DNA of 64,000 nt, from contig JAVYIG010007506.1 of NCBI GenBank assembly GCA_035222895.1, forward strand, positions 37,148 through 101,147, read 5' to 3'. The notes beneath the pieces were generated by a model that saw only the letters and a program-made list of their open reading frames with translations, did not search any database and had not been told where the DNA came from. Positions 23,134 to 34,325 of this stretch are shown here, one piece after another. Position 1 is the first letter of the stretch. The number at the start of each line of letters is the position of its first letter. This DNA is from Strongylocentrotus droebachiensis (taxonomy: Eukaryota; Echinodermata; Echinoidea; Camarodonta; Strongylocentrotidae). Made by a program: the position numbers and the translations under genes.

Positions 23134-24050
23134 ATGTGTCTTCGCCCGAGACGAATTCGATTTGGGTATTTTTACGACAATTACCCATTCGACGATTACC
23201 CATGAACTTTGCACATGAGGAACGAGCATGCCTGAATAAAATGCTGACAGCTGAAGTTATCCAACCTACAATGTCACCATGGGCATCAGCCCCTGTACTA
23301 ATTTGGAAGCGAGAAGGAAGCGTCCGATGGTGTATAGACTATCATAAACTAAACAATGTTACTAAAAGGACGTCTACCCCCTTCCTCCCATTGAAGAGTA
23401 TTTGAATACTCTAGCCGAAAATACATGGTTTTCTAAACTAGATGCAAACTTTGCTTATTGGCAAATTAATCTTAGGAAGGAAGACCATGAGAAGACAGCA
23501 TTCATCAACAATATCAGGTAGGTGTTGGACCGTTTTAGGTGCGATGAATGTGTCCATGGAAATGGTCTACACCTTAAGGAAGAACACATAATAATAATAA
23601 TAATAATAATACATTATATTTCTATAGCCGTGGTGGGCTGGCCAACCCCTAAATGTACTAGAGAGGTGGAGCAGCTCCTCGGTCTTGTGAATTACCATCG
23701 AGTCTTCCTTAAAGACTATGCCCAAGTAGTAGGGCCCTTATATGGTCTCACGGGCAAGAATGAGTTCCATTGGGAAGAATTACCATCGAGTCTTCCTAAA
23801 AGACAATGCTCAAGTAGTAGGACCCTTATATGGTCTCACGGGCAAGAATGAGTTACATTGGGAAGAAAAGCATCAAGATGCTTTCGATCGAGTCAAAAGA
23901 CTAATGAACACCGCCCCTGTACTTGCACTACCCAACTCTGTGGATCCGTTCATTCTGGATACCGATGCGTCAGGCACCGGAGGACCTCCTGATCACTCAT
24001 TTAGACATTGGTCACATGGATGGGCCCTTCTCTGTTAAGGTCAATGGGGT
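23134..24050 (+). pseudogene. Ty3/gypsy reverse transcriptase and RNase H remnants
   Basis: Fingers motifs SPWASAPVLIW and WCIDYHKLNNVTK are followed by FSKLDANFAYWQINL, which holds the first catalytic Asp. The later YxDD box is missing: that part is replaced by an (AAT)n microsatellite (23587-23615). The thumb region (REVEQLLGLVNYHRVFL) occurs twice through an 88-bp tandem duplication at 23691 and 23779, which breaks frame. RNase H begins (FILDTDASGTGG) and then stops matching. The enzyme cannot be active. Confidence 0.75.
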
Positions 24051-24099
24051 GATAATTGACAATACCGACCCCCGGTATGACGTCGACCTAATCTTTATG

Positions 24100-25174
24100 G
24101 AAGTTCTCCGAAAAGAACAAGAGGCTGACGATCAATTGACACCCTTTCGTCAGTGGTTGGTTAGTAAAGAGGAACCAAATGAGGGTATCATATTTTGTAT
24201 GGTACCCCGCTGGAAAGAACCTCTGGATACTCTGAGAGTTACTTTTCATCAAGAAGGGTGTCATCTGGAGGAAAAAAGATGATGACACCCAGCTAGTTTT
24301 GCCAAAGTCCTTGCGCGAGGAGGTGGTGAGGTTGAATCATGACCTTCCCTCAGCCGAAGTCCAAATACTTCTGGTATGGAATGTCCAGAGACATCCAGGA
24401 CTACATCAGAAGATGTGCCACCTGCAACCTAAATAAGAAGGCGGTGAGGTATGGGAAGAACCCCATGATAAACTATCACACGGGAGCCCCCATGGAGCAA
24501 GTTCATCTAGATTTCATGGGCCCACTGCCTAAAACCTCACAAGGGAATGAGTACATCCTGCTGATGGTGGACCAGTTTACTAAGTGGGTCGAATGTGTCC
24601 CCCTGCCCTCCCAGACGGATGAGGTAACTGCCCACGCTGCGGTAAGTGAATTTTTCTGTCGTTTGGATACCCATTTCAGATATTCACTGATCAGGGCAGG
24701 AACTTTCAGAGCAAGCTATTTGTAAACATGTGTAAGTTGTTACACATACTCAACGCTAGGACTACCCCGTACCGATCCTCCGCTAATGGCCTAGTTGAAC
24801 GCTTCAATCGGACAGTAATGGATGCGGTAAGATGTTACATTGGGAAGTCCCAGAACCAGTGGGATCGTAATCTTGCTCAAATAGCTGGGGCCATTCGCTC
24901 TACCGTTAATCGAAGTACCGGATTCACGCCCAATCAATCGATGTTGGGGCGTGAAACCAATCAGCCAGCAGAGCTAGTTTTTCCCCTTCCCCCATCCGTC
25001 CCTGACCGCTCGCTTGATGAATATTCAGCAAAGCTGGTAGAAAGTATTCATAACGCACATAACGCTGCGAGAGCTACCCTCAGGTCGACGCAGGAAACTG
25101 CAACCTCCCTGGAGAGGTCCAGCTTTAATCGTACAGAGATACATACCCTACGTATACCGAGTTGTATACCGTAA
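24100..25174 (+). pseudogene. Ty3/gypsy integrase (frameshifted)
   Basis: The order is a partial zinc-binding domain (CATCNLNKK), then the catalytic core with HLDFMGPL (first Asp), FTDQGRNF (second Asp, reached through a frameshift near 24665) and NGLVERFNR (Glu). All three DDE residues are therefore still present, although in two frames. The region matches the usual gypsy order protease-RT-RNase H-integrase. A PHD finger follows within 30 bp in a different frame. Confidence 0.8.
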
Positions 25175-25202
25175 CAAGGCCCTGACCTTAAACCATGATC
25201 AG

Positions 25203-25409
25203 GTGAAGAAGTGCTTTGACCTTAGTGAACTTCCCAATCCAAACTGGAGAAAGGAAAAATACTGCTATTGCAGGACGCCTGACGATGGTTCCCTTATGAT
25301 TCAGTGTGATGGGTGCGATGAATGGGGCCATGGTGAGTGTGTTGGCGTTACCCTTGCAGAGGGAATGAGCATTGATAAGTACTTCTGTCCTTTCTGCAAG
25401 TGTAGGTAA
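25203..25409 (+). CDS. PHD finger at the integrase C-terminus
   Basis: This short open frame encodes one C4HC3 zinc finger: CYC, then QCDGCDEWGHGEC, then YFCPFC, followed by TAA. PHD fingers usually read the methylation state of histone H3 tails. In the chromovirus branch of Ty3/gypsy a chromodomain fills this place and steers integration; a PHD in the same spot suggests a comparable targeting role (inference). The frame links loosely to the integrase tail (NHDQVKKCFDL). It was probably part of Pol and is now isolated by a frameshift. Confidence 0.7.
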   Translation: MKKCFDLSELPNPNWRKEKYCYCRTPDDGSLMIQCDGCDEWGHGECVGVTLAEGMSIDKYFCPFCKCR

Positions 25410-25433
25410 CCCATTTCCTTTCTTCTTTGCAGT

Positions 25434-26690
25434 TATGGACCCTAATGCCATGGAAGAGAGTTTGGAAGAGAGTTAGGGGGTCCACGCCGCCGGGGCCTTT
25501 AAGGCGAGGAAGGCGAGGAAGGAGATCCTTTAGGGGTGAGAATGGGGCCACCCCCACCCCCAGGGTCCGCACGCAAACGGACATGGTTGCGGAAACTGAG
25601 GCGTCTGAGGGGCAAGCTCCGTGCTGGGACGAGGGATTCACCTCAGCCGGCTTCAGCTGCTGGAGGAGTTTCCCTTGCCCCAGCCGGAGTCCGGAGTACG
25701 CGTACCCGCACTCAGGGGAGTAGGGGGAGGGGGCTTGTGCTCTTCCTTTGAGGAGCCCACCTCCTCCAGGGGTATGGGGAGGGGGCTTGGATATCTCAAG
25801 AGCCCATCCATGCCGGGGGTAGGGGGAGAGGCCGAGGGCTGCTCAATTATATGAGCAGAGCCCTAGCTTCCAGCGGTTACCCTTCGAATGCCATCCCACT
25901 ATCCGGGTTTGATACCCATTTTTACCCGGATAGATGTGGATGGTTTGGGGGCAGGCATCAACAAGCTAAAATCTTGCCTGAGCACCCGATTGAGTTGGTT
26001 GGGGGGGGGGGGGGGTAATGAATGTGACCCCACCTTTTACAGGGATCCCAACTTCCTTAGTCGGGTGCTGGCCTTGAAGTCACCAACTAGGGTTAGTGGT
26101 TGGAAGCTGGCCATCGGGATACATCCCAAACATGCCACAGCATACTCCGAGGAAGATTGGGGACAGTTTGTCGCCCTGTTGCAAAACCCCCTCATTGTTG
26201 GGATGAGCGAAGTCGGTTTTGACTTTTCGGTCCCTTCCCAACGGTGGCCGGACCAGGAGGTGTTGTTCCTTCGCCTCCTAGGTCAAGGCGCCCAGGGGAG
26301 GGTCCCCGTCTTACAACTTCTAGGAGGTGCACACGCATATACCCACTTCAGCGGCTGCATCTCCACTGCTTTAATTCCGATAAAGTCCAGGTGAAAGCCT
26401 GGGCCATAGCCTTCCCCCATTGCCATTTTGGCTTTTCGGGGCTGGCGCCGGCATTTCACCTCATCACAGGTCAGGGGGTTACGGGCGGTGGCCGCGGATC
26501 GCGTGGTCCTGGATACTAATTCCCCCCCCCCCCCATCTCCCCCCTCATCCAGGAATGGGTGATAATTCACCAAACTTCCTGGGTGATGTGGGGGCAATCG
26601 TCGCGGATCTGCGGGGACTGCCCCTAGCCGACCTGATGGGACAGACGGTGAGAAATGGTCAAGCACTTTATGGCATGTTTGGTTAGGTAT
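25434..26690 (+). pseudogene. TatD-like metallohydrolase ORF of the gypsy element (frameshifted)
   Basis: A Pro/Arg-rich leader (about 25440-25850) is followed by TatD-family landmarks in the right order: DTHFYPDR (metal-binding start, second His replaced), IGIHPKHA, GMSEVGFDF, HLHCF, FPHCHFGFSGLA, ADRVVLDTNSP (family ETDxP) and the NGQALYGMFG end. They lie in at least three frames. One break is at a 15-G run (26001-26015), where the DTHFYPDR frame hits TAA. TatD enzymes are metal-dependent deoxyribonucleases or hydrolases. It directly follows the PHD finger on the same strand, so it looks like a third element-encoded domain. An unrelated host pseudogene remains possible. Confidence 0.6.
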
Positions 26691-26694
26691 TTAA

Positions 26695-27461
26695 CCCTAA
26701 TAAGGCCGGGGGGGGCCATTATGCCCCCCCCCTCCACGATTTTTCTGATTGTTCGAGAACGCATATGGATGGCGCCTCGCCGCTCGCTGTCTTTTTTTTT
26801 TAGAGTCTTGCGCATCTTTAAAAAAAAAAAAAAAAAATCGGACCTATAGTTACAAGGTCACGTGACCTTTTGTCTTTGCATGTCAGCCCGAAAATCGCTC
26901 ATTTTTGTGATTTGTGTACAAAACATATGGAAATGTCATTTTTCCTAAAAATAGATCAAACATTGGTAATTGGGTCTTGTTTAAAGTTTAGGTGGTTGTT
27001 TTGGGAGTCAAAATAGTTGAATTGTAGGAAGAAATGAAAAAAAAAAAACAATAACATAAATAAGTTAAAAAAACAATGAAATACATAAGAAATTATCAAA
27101 ACAAGAGATAACATAAGGAATAAGCTGGCTCTTCCAATTTTTTTTGTCGTATTATTGTTCCAAATGGTCTAATGAATATATGTAGTGAAAAAGAATGCTT
27201 AAATATGAATAATATAGGATTTATGGTTAAAAATGTGATTTTATGACGTTATTTGCATAAATTACCATAAATATGCAAATTAGGGATTTTTTTCAAAAAA
27301 TTGAAATTATCATATTGTTCTATACACTTCACTTGACACGCGTGCAAATTTTCGCGGAGATCGGCCGTTTCACGGCCGAGATCTTAGGGGGAGGGGCCAT
27401 AATGCCCCCCCCCCCCCCCCCCGGCCGTAGTAAGACTTCAAATAGCCCGGCCTTATTAGGG
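26695..27461. mobile_element. piggyBac-like MITE, 767 bp, AAGGCC subfamily
   Basis: The inverted ends CCCTAATAAGGCCGGG are flanked by TTAA (26691-26694, 27462-27465). Poly-G and poly-C runs around CCATTATG or CCATAATG sit just inside each end. It lies immediately downstream of the TatD-like remnant. It contains homopolymer A tracts and no credible ORF. Confidence 0.8.
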
Positions 27462-27465
27462 TTAA

Positions 27466-28455
27466 GCTAATTTATTTCCCTTTTTTCCAAAGTATTACCT
27501 TTCACACTAGGGGGGATTAGGTTCGAGTCTTTCAGATCCCTCTCTAGATTTGGGATTGGGATATCTGCGGATAAATGATTCGGGATATGAATGAATAATA
27601 TAAGTTAGTTAAGTTAAGTAAACAAGTCAGTAAGTCCTGAAAAGAGCTATATAAGGACTAGCTATTATTGCTTTATTATTGATTTATATATTAAGTTAGT
27701 TAGGTATAAGTCAGTAAGTTCTGAAGCACTATATAAGAAGTAGCTATTATTATTAAATAGTGTGCTTTAGCATTTGATTAATATAGTAATACATTATACA
27801 TAGGTACATAATACAGGTAGTATTGATTAATATTTAGACATTATACATATAGATAATGACAGAGGTATAATACAAGTATAGTATTGATTAATTTATGGAT
27901 CTGAGATGCATGGTCCTACGTGCTATCAAGATCTGTGATATATACTCCTTTTTCCCAAATAGACTGTAGTGTTATGAAATCAGTTAGGAAAACGTAAGGT
28001 GAAATTTCGATTTCCAATTATAAATGTCTGGATAATTAAATGCAGACAGGCGATCTGCTTGTGAAAGTTATGGGATTTTTGAGTGCCGTAAAGGTTTATA
28101 ATGAGTTAAATCCAGGATTTTGCTTCAGGATCTGAGGTAATGTTACTGGGACACTTTAATCTAGATAATGATAAATATATAACTGAGTATAATTTAGTCT
28201 ATTTTAGTTGGGAGGAATATGGGAAATTAGCAATACGAACCGCACGCATGTGCGTGCGTCGGATGGCTTTCCATGCTCGCACGTACATGCGTGCGCATAT
28301 AAGGAGCTAGCTTAATCCCACTGCCTTTGTCAGATCCAGAACAGGGTAATATGTAGTCTATAGTACATCGCATTACAGAGCTACACAGCATCGCATCGGA
28401 CCTTGGAACTTTAGACATCGGATCGACATTGATCTTACAGTGCCGCTATATCGGT
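27466..28455 (+). promoter_or_regulatory. Probable LTR/promoter region of the gypsy element
   Basis: A purine stretch (CTAGGGGGGATTAGG at about 27508) could be a polypurine tract. It is followed by diverged AT-rich direct repeats (AAGTTAGTTAGGTATAAGTCAGTAAG type, 27600-27890). A promoter-like segment then has CGCACGCATGTGCGTGCG palindromes (28235-28300), GCATATAAGG (about 28297-28306) and a downstream GTGAGT donor (28454). Only one copy is in the window, so LTR status is unproven. Confidence 0.35.
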
Positions 28456-29198
28456 GAGTCTTACCATTAGACGTTTTACTTTAACAGTATAATTTTAATC
28501 AAAATTATCTATACATACATATTTGACATATGAACTTGATCATTTACAATTTCACATCGATATTTACAATTTACAATATTTACAGATAAAAATGAATCAA
28601 GATTTTGTCCATGTGTGACGTAACATCATCTAACCCCCAAAGAAGCGCGTCTTAATTAACCTTAACCTTAATGAACCTCGTGTTTGTCTGCCCGATTGAC
28701 AGCAAGCTAATGAGCATCTTAATTATATACTTTCATTTCATTTCCTTTCCCGCTCCGCTCCCTCCGATCACAGATGGAAGATACATACGATGTGTTGATA
28801 TAATTGTGATGATGGTTGGAAAGTTGACGAAAGTCGGGTGATGGTGGTGACGAAGTAGAGATGATGGTGATGGTGGTGGTGATGGTGATTGTGATGATGA
28901 ACACTATTTGTTTGTACAACACATACTTCGTTTAAATTGACAAACGCAAAAGCATGATCGTGATAATGGTGATAATAACTGGCGCTGATGATGATGATAG
29001 TGTTGATGATGGTAGTGATGATGGTATTATGATGATGATGGTGATGATGATGTTGTTGAAAATGATGATGATATCGATGATGATGATGATAGTGTTGATG
29101 ATGATGATATCGATGATGATGATGATAACGAATATGATGATGTTTGTGGTTATATTAGTCATGATGATGATTGAGGAGACGAGTACAGTAATGGCAAC
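28456..29198. repeat. Intergenic, GAT/GTG microsatellite
   Basis: AT-rich non-coding sequence, then a (GATGAT/GGTGAT)n tract over about 28800-29190. The Met/Asp/Ile-rich frames it produces are not genes. Confidence 0.75.
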
Positions 29199-29200
29199 TA

Positions 29201-29863
29201 CCGTGTGAGTCAAAAAAAAGTTTACACCTAGATAATTGCTAATTATTTTTAAAATCATCTATGAACAGTAAATTATTATACATCTCATGAAAGAGTGTTT
29301 TATCCCAAATCATTTGGTATCATTTTTGTGTGGTATGTGTTCACGCTTGGATGAACAGGAGGCATTGTTTGCGAGAGTGCAAAAATCGACTTGCGCCAAA
29401 GTGATACCTACAGTATGTATTATGTTGGGATTAGCGGAGTGAGAGAATGAATTGAATGTATCAAATGAAATGCATTGCATATGCTTTATGCAAAGGGCAA
29501 AGTCACAAACACTCACACACGCGCACAAAATGTTCGTTGATATTTGATATTCGATTTTTGATATGTGTGGCATGATTAATTTTGTTAGGGATGTTATTTG
29601 GATCTGCGAAAACCGAATTAATACCCAATTCCCATTGTTTTATTCAAACATCACATAAGCAACTTTGGCGCAAATCGATTTTTGCACTCTCGCAAACAAT
29701 GCCTCCTGTTTTTCCAAGCGTGAACACATACCACACAAAAATGGTACCAAATGATTTGGGATAAAACACTCTTTCATAAGATGTATAATATTTTACTGTT
29801 CATAGATGATTTTAAAAATAATTAGCAATTTTCTAAGTGTAAACTTTTTTTTGACTCACACTG
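29201..29863. mobile_element. Tc1/mariner-like MITE, 663 bp, long inverted repeats
   Basis: TA flanks both sides (29199-29200, 29864-29865). The ends are CCGTGTGAGTCAAAAAAAAG and the complement of CAGTGTGAGTCAAAAAAAAG. The inverted repeats extend about 200 bp, through GAGTGTTTTATCCCAAATCA and GGAGGCATTGTTTGCGAG. No transposase ORF. A fragment of the same family is at 40902-40991. Confidence 0.85.
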
Positions 29864-29865
29864 TA

Positions 29866-30911
29866 TAAGAATAAAGATGCGAACATGAAATATCAAATCT
29901 AGGTGACATGTGGATACTTGAAGCATTTAAGTCGAATATGAAATTGTTTTCTTATTATTACTTTGTGTATTATCCCGATTGATTATGATATAATTCTCAT
30001 TCTGTCTCATCTTAAATATACAGATCAAGTGGATATACTTTTCTTCCTTATTGAGTTCCATATCGAGTCTACGATTCCAAGATGGCAGTAAGTATAAGGT
30101 TTCATCCCTTTTTGAAATGGGGGGGGGGGGCGGGGGCGGGCGGGGGGTAGAGCGCATGATATAAGAGCTTTTGAATAGGCCAGCCTTTAGCATGACAAAA
30201 TGTGTGTCGTTAATAAGGACTTTTTTTTCATCCTCTCTTTGTTTTATTCCCCCCCCCCCTCAATTCAGAATTTCTTAGCTACATAATTGTCTATTTATTG
30301 ATTTCTAAGCATACTTTGTTCATGTTTTATTGTAAAATCAGCCTCTGAGGAACTCACACTTCAACAAGCTCTGCTTCAAGTTAGTTCCTAGTTTTAATTT
30401 CGATACGTTTTTAGCTTTTTCACTTATTGTAGTACTCCTAAAAGAGGAAAGATTAGGAATCAAAGTTGTCAGAAGTAAATTTTCATGATATTTCCAGTCT
30501 TTGATTTGTTGTTTATTTTTTAATTTTCTTATGTTTTTTTTTTTATTGTTTTTTTTACTCAAAATATGTCAGAAGAAAAGAAAATAATGATTAATGATAT
30601 GTGAAAACATGGACTGAGGTATTCATGTTTGGGAAGGAAATTTCTGCGGATTCTAAAAGTTATATTTTTGACTTGCAAGACAGCAACATTATACTCATTC
30701 AGGTCATTAGCAGTGGAGAAACGCCATTTATAGTAGTACGTGTAGTTTAGTTTTGGATGCAGGACTTGGCAACGCTAAAGAATGTATTCAGATGTAGATC
30801 TCGTAAGAAACCATGCGCATACTTGCAACAGGTTTTTCCTTTGTAAATTTCAATAAGCCTTTGTAGAAATGTACTTGCTTGAACTCTTGAACTTAGGATG
30901 TTGCACAATAG
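29866..30911. other. Intergenic, no gene seen
   Basis: Contains a poly-G/GGGC run (30119-30147), a poly-C run (30250-30259) and a segment at 30277-30400 shared with PLSCR introns (2980-3110, 51640-51740). ATTCCAAGATGGCAG followed by GTAAGTATAAGG (30074-30100) resembles an exon/donor, but no protein similarity supports it. Confidence 0.5.
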
Positions 30912-30979
30912 GCGGTGTCACACAGAAAAATCCCTTAAAAAATCCCTTGCAAAAAAATCCTTTCAAGGGAGAATTCATA

Positions 30980-31167
30980 CATGCCAACTGTTCAGATTAA
31001 AGAGGAACATTCCTCTTTTTGGGAGAAGATAATTATCATTTTAATGCAGGTGTTCCTCTTCCTGTACAAATTTGTCTGTAGTATTGAATAGGAGAGTTAG
31101 GATTGTTCCTCTTTTTTTTGAAAATAGCATAATTTGGACAGATTTCTGATTTTCAAATGTTGGCATG
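30980..31167. mobile_element. 188-bp TA-flanked MITE
   Basis: The ends CATGCCAACTGTT and AAATGTTGGCATG are inverted and flanked by TA on each side (30978-30979, 31168-31169). Inside are paired GTTCCTCTTTTT motifs. It is nested in the left arm of the larger inverted-repeat element. Confidence 0.65.
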
Positions 31168-32039
31168 TATGAGAATTGTCTTGCTTCGTTAGACACTATG
31201 AACATGACAGACAATGAAAGCGGACAAAATAATATTATACAGTTCCTCATGTAGACAAAGAGACATCCCTTCACTGCTATTATGTAAAAATGTGTAGAAC
31301 AGGTGTCACATGCATATTCGGTGCCAGGTAAAAATGTCAGAGGTAAAAATGTCAGAGGTAAAAATGTCAGAGGAAAAAATGTCAGAGGAAAAAATGTCAG
31401 AGGTAAAAATGTCAGAGGTATAAATGTTAGAGGTATAAAATAAAAACAAATTCATGTGGCAAGTTTGTTATGGTTACACCCGGGTTATATATTAGGCTTA
31501 TCGAAAAAGAACAGCGAGGGATATTCTGCAGTTGTTATTTCACCGCTGCTTTATTTTCCACTTTCCCAGTTTAAATTTATTTACCTTTCGGCCCCAAATG
31601 GTGACCTTTTGCCCGATTATTGCCGAAGGAAGACGGGGGGGGGGGGGGGGGAGGGTATTCTTCTTCTGGGGCACGGTGACCTGGCTGCTCTCCCCCCTTC
31701 CTCTTATATTATGCTTTGCTAATACATCCTTCCGAACAGTGGTCAATGCCCAGGCAGAGCAGGCAGACTAATGGGACATGGTTTCTACTCCGAGTTTCGC
31801 GCCTTGCAAGCAATCATCAGGCAATTGATAGCATTCTTAAACATGATTATCCTACAACCTTGGTACAAATACCCCTAAAATAAGACTTAACTAATAAAAT
31901 ACAATTAGAATTACTCATGAGTAATTCTTCTTCACTTTTGAAGATTGTTGGACATTTTAACTGCGTGGCAATGACTGCTATTATATGTAATTTCCAATAA
32001 ATGCATATTTCCGACAATTCCACTTTTTTGTGGGCTTGG

Positions 32040-32770
32040 TATTTTGATACTCTGAAGCAAAGCAGAAAGCCATGTTATCAATGCTAACCCATCACATTCC
32101 CGAAGTGCGCGCGTTGCAATAAAATATTGTCGATTACTATTGCGGTATAAAATAGTCTGGGAGAAAAGCAGCTTTGTTACTCCGATACAAAGCAGAAAGC
32201 CGCCCATGTTACATCAATTATAAAGAGAAGGTTGAGTTAAAGGTGAACAATAATTTGTGAGCGTTTGTTATCATTCTTATTATGCAAGTGTGGAAGAACA
32301 TCAAAGAAAAAAGTTATTCCCTGAAAATCTATTTCAAATGACTTCATATCCCAGATATGACAAGTAACAGCCTTAAAATGAGGCCCGATTTGAATGCCAT
32401 ATGTTTGTGTAGTCCCATATCAATATCTTTCTGTGTACAGTGCTTGTTACTTTACCAAGACTGGGCCAAAGTTTTTATCATTTTGATGACTCCAAAACCT
32501 TGCACTACACACCAATAATTACATGTTTATGCTAGATGATCAACCTTTTCTGATTGCTTCCACACCGTTTCTTTCACAATGCAATCGGAAGACCAGAACT
32601 CGACTTTATCTTTAAATGCCAACCGCACCATCACATTCCACAGAAGCGCGCGCTTTACAGAGGTTCGGTTTAAGTTACATCGTTATTTATATAATGATGT
32701 GCAAAAAAGTTGATTATGGATTACTATTGAGGTATAAATAGTCTGGGAGAACAGCAATGGGCATCAATTA
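32040..32770. repeat. Diverged direct repeats within the 4.2-kb element
   Basis: Segments with AAAGCAGAAAGC, AATGC(C)AACC(G)CACCATCACATTCC and TATAAATAGTCTGGGAGAA recur (32040-32200, 32615-32760). Between them, 32390-32615 is a copy of a repeat also found in PLSCR introns at 4220-4450 and 52210-52435. Confidence 0.5.
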
Positions 32771-32871
32771 TTCCCTCGACATGAACGTATAGATATCAAA
32801 AAGGACAAACGACATGCGATGGAGGTAGTTGCATCAAATAAGGGTGGAATGAAGGTCATATAATGAGGGGC

Positions 32872-33415
32872 ATATGTACACAAAAGTATTTGAGGGCAAG
32901 ATGTCCATTCTTTGGAAGTGTGTGAGGCGTACACGTGGGTGCAAAGGAACCTTAAAAACAGATCTCAATCGGGCCCAACCGCACACAGCCAACCCACACA
33001 ACCATGACGTTGACCTAGTAGGAGCGGAGATAGCAAAAGCGCGGCAGCAAATGAAGGCACGGGCCTCGACCACCAACGACACGCCCAAACAAATATATAC
33101 GGATACGGTGAGAAATCTGTCTAGAGAAGTACAGGGAAATCTGCCAAGCCGCACCGTTATCAGAAGGACAATTCTGAATCAACGCAGAGGACCTCTGGAG
33201 CCTGCAACTCTAGCAGAATTGCATGAACATGGATCCCGAACAAACGATGACGGATGGGCCCAACCCAACGCAGTTCCTCCTCTACAACGGTCCCCAAGCT
33301 CGGAGTAGAACAATTGCGTTCGCCACAGAGGAGTGGATTATTTTGACGCAATGCGTCGTAGTGACACGCCCTTATAAGGGGTCACACGTGTCGGAGGGTT
33401 TAAAATGGGGATGAG
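32872..33415 (+). pseudogene. FLYWCH / Mutator-like transposase N-terminal fragment
   Basis: The first frame gives a FLYWCH-type zinc finger: VFEGKMSILWKCVRR, then GCKGTL, then HNHDVDL (Cys, Cys, His-x-His). A helical region follows (EIAKARQQMKARAS) and QGNLPSRTVIRRTI. Past a frameshift near 33225-33270 the other frame continues with PNPTQFLLYNGPQARSRTIA and FATEEW, matching the segment before the MULE catalytic core. The catalytic core itself is absent. FLYWCH-containing MULE transposases are common in marine invertebrates (family knowledge). Confidence 0.6.
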
Positions 33416-34325
33416 CTTCTGAATCGAGACGGTCTTTTACTTTTTGGAGCGGGTTTTTAGTTTTCGGAGCGAGTTTTCACTTTTCGGGCGACTTCTTGTT
33501 TTTTCTCAATCTTACTCCACTTCCTTTGCCGCCATGAGGTGCTAAAGTTTTAGCAGAGTTCGGGGCGCCCAGCCTATATATGTAACTTTTCGTGATTCCT
33601 CGTGATTATATGTAATTATTTGTACTAAATGCACTATGCACTACTCACTGGACTTTTGCCGAGAACTTTCATTTCTTCGTTTGGACTTTGCTCGTCTCTG
33701 GAACGTTACACGGGCTAGCTAGTTGTAGGCTGCCACCGGCCAAACCGGTCCGAGTCACAAACATTAACACATCAACCAATTCAAAATATCAAAAAATGTT
33801 AGACATTCATACATAATATATATGCAAGCGTGATCACAAAAAAAAAAATCAATTTGAAAATCTATTTTCCACATTGTATTATCCTCAGGACATGTACGAA
33901 ATACAACACACAGCCATTTATAAAATTTACAAAATGGAAGAAAGGAATATAAGAGACTAGCCCATGCAGTAGCTGTACGTCTCGACATTCTGTGTGATAA
34001 AAGTGCTGAGATATTATGACGGCACTCATTTTTTTTGCTTGTACCTCTAACATTTTTACCTCTGACATTTTTACCTCTGACATTTTTACCTCTGACATTT
34101 TTACCTCTGACATTTTTACCTCTGACATTTTTACCTCTGACATTATTTCCTCTGACATTTTTACCTCTGACATTTTTACCTCTGACATTTTTACACCGAG
34201 CCGCATATTCACCTGTTCTACACATTTTACATAATAGCAGTGAAGGGATGTTCCTTTGTCTACCTGAGGAACTGTATATTTTGTCCGCTTTCACTGTCTG
34301 TCATGTTCATAGTGAGAGCAATTAA

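Noticed and set aside
25410..25434. Mini-intron between PHD finger and the next ORF (AG/GTAACC ... TTTGCAG)
   Set aside because: Only about 23 bp, too short for an animal intron; TAA directly ends the PHD frame.
28954..29208. Met/Asp-rich ORF
   Set aside because: GAT microsatellite translation.
31456..31771. ORFs across a poly-G run
   Set aside because: Low-complexity G tract and no domain; they lie within the 4.2-kb inverted-repeat element.
34043..34193. Regular short repeats that might suggest a CRISPR array
   Set aside because: The 15-bp units are contiguous without unique spacers, and they pair with an inverted array at 31328-31440 inside transposon TIRs in a eukaryotic context.
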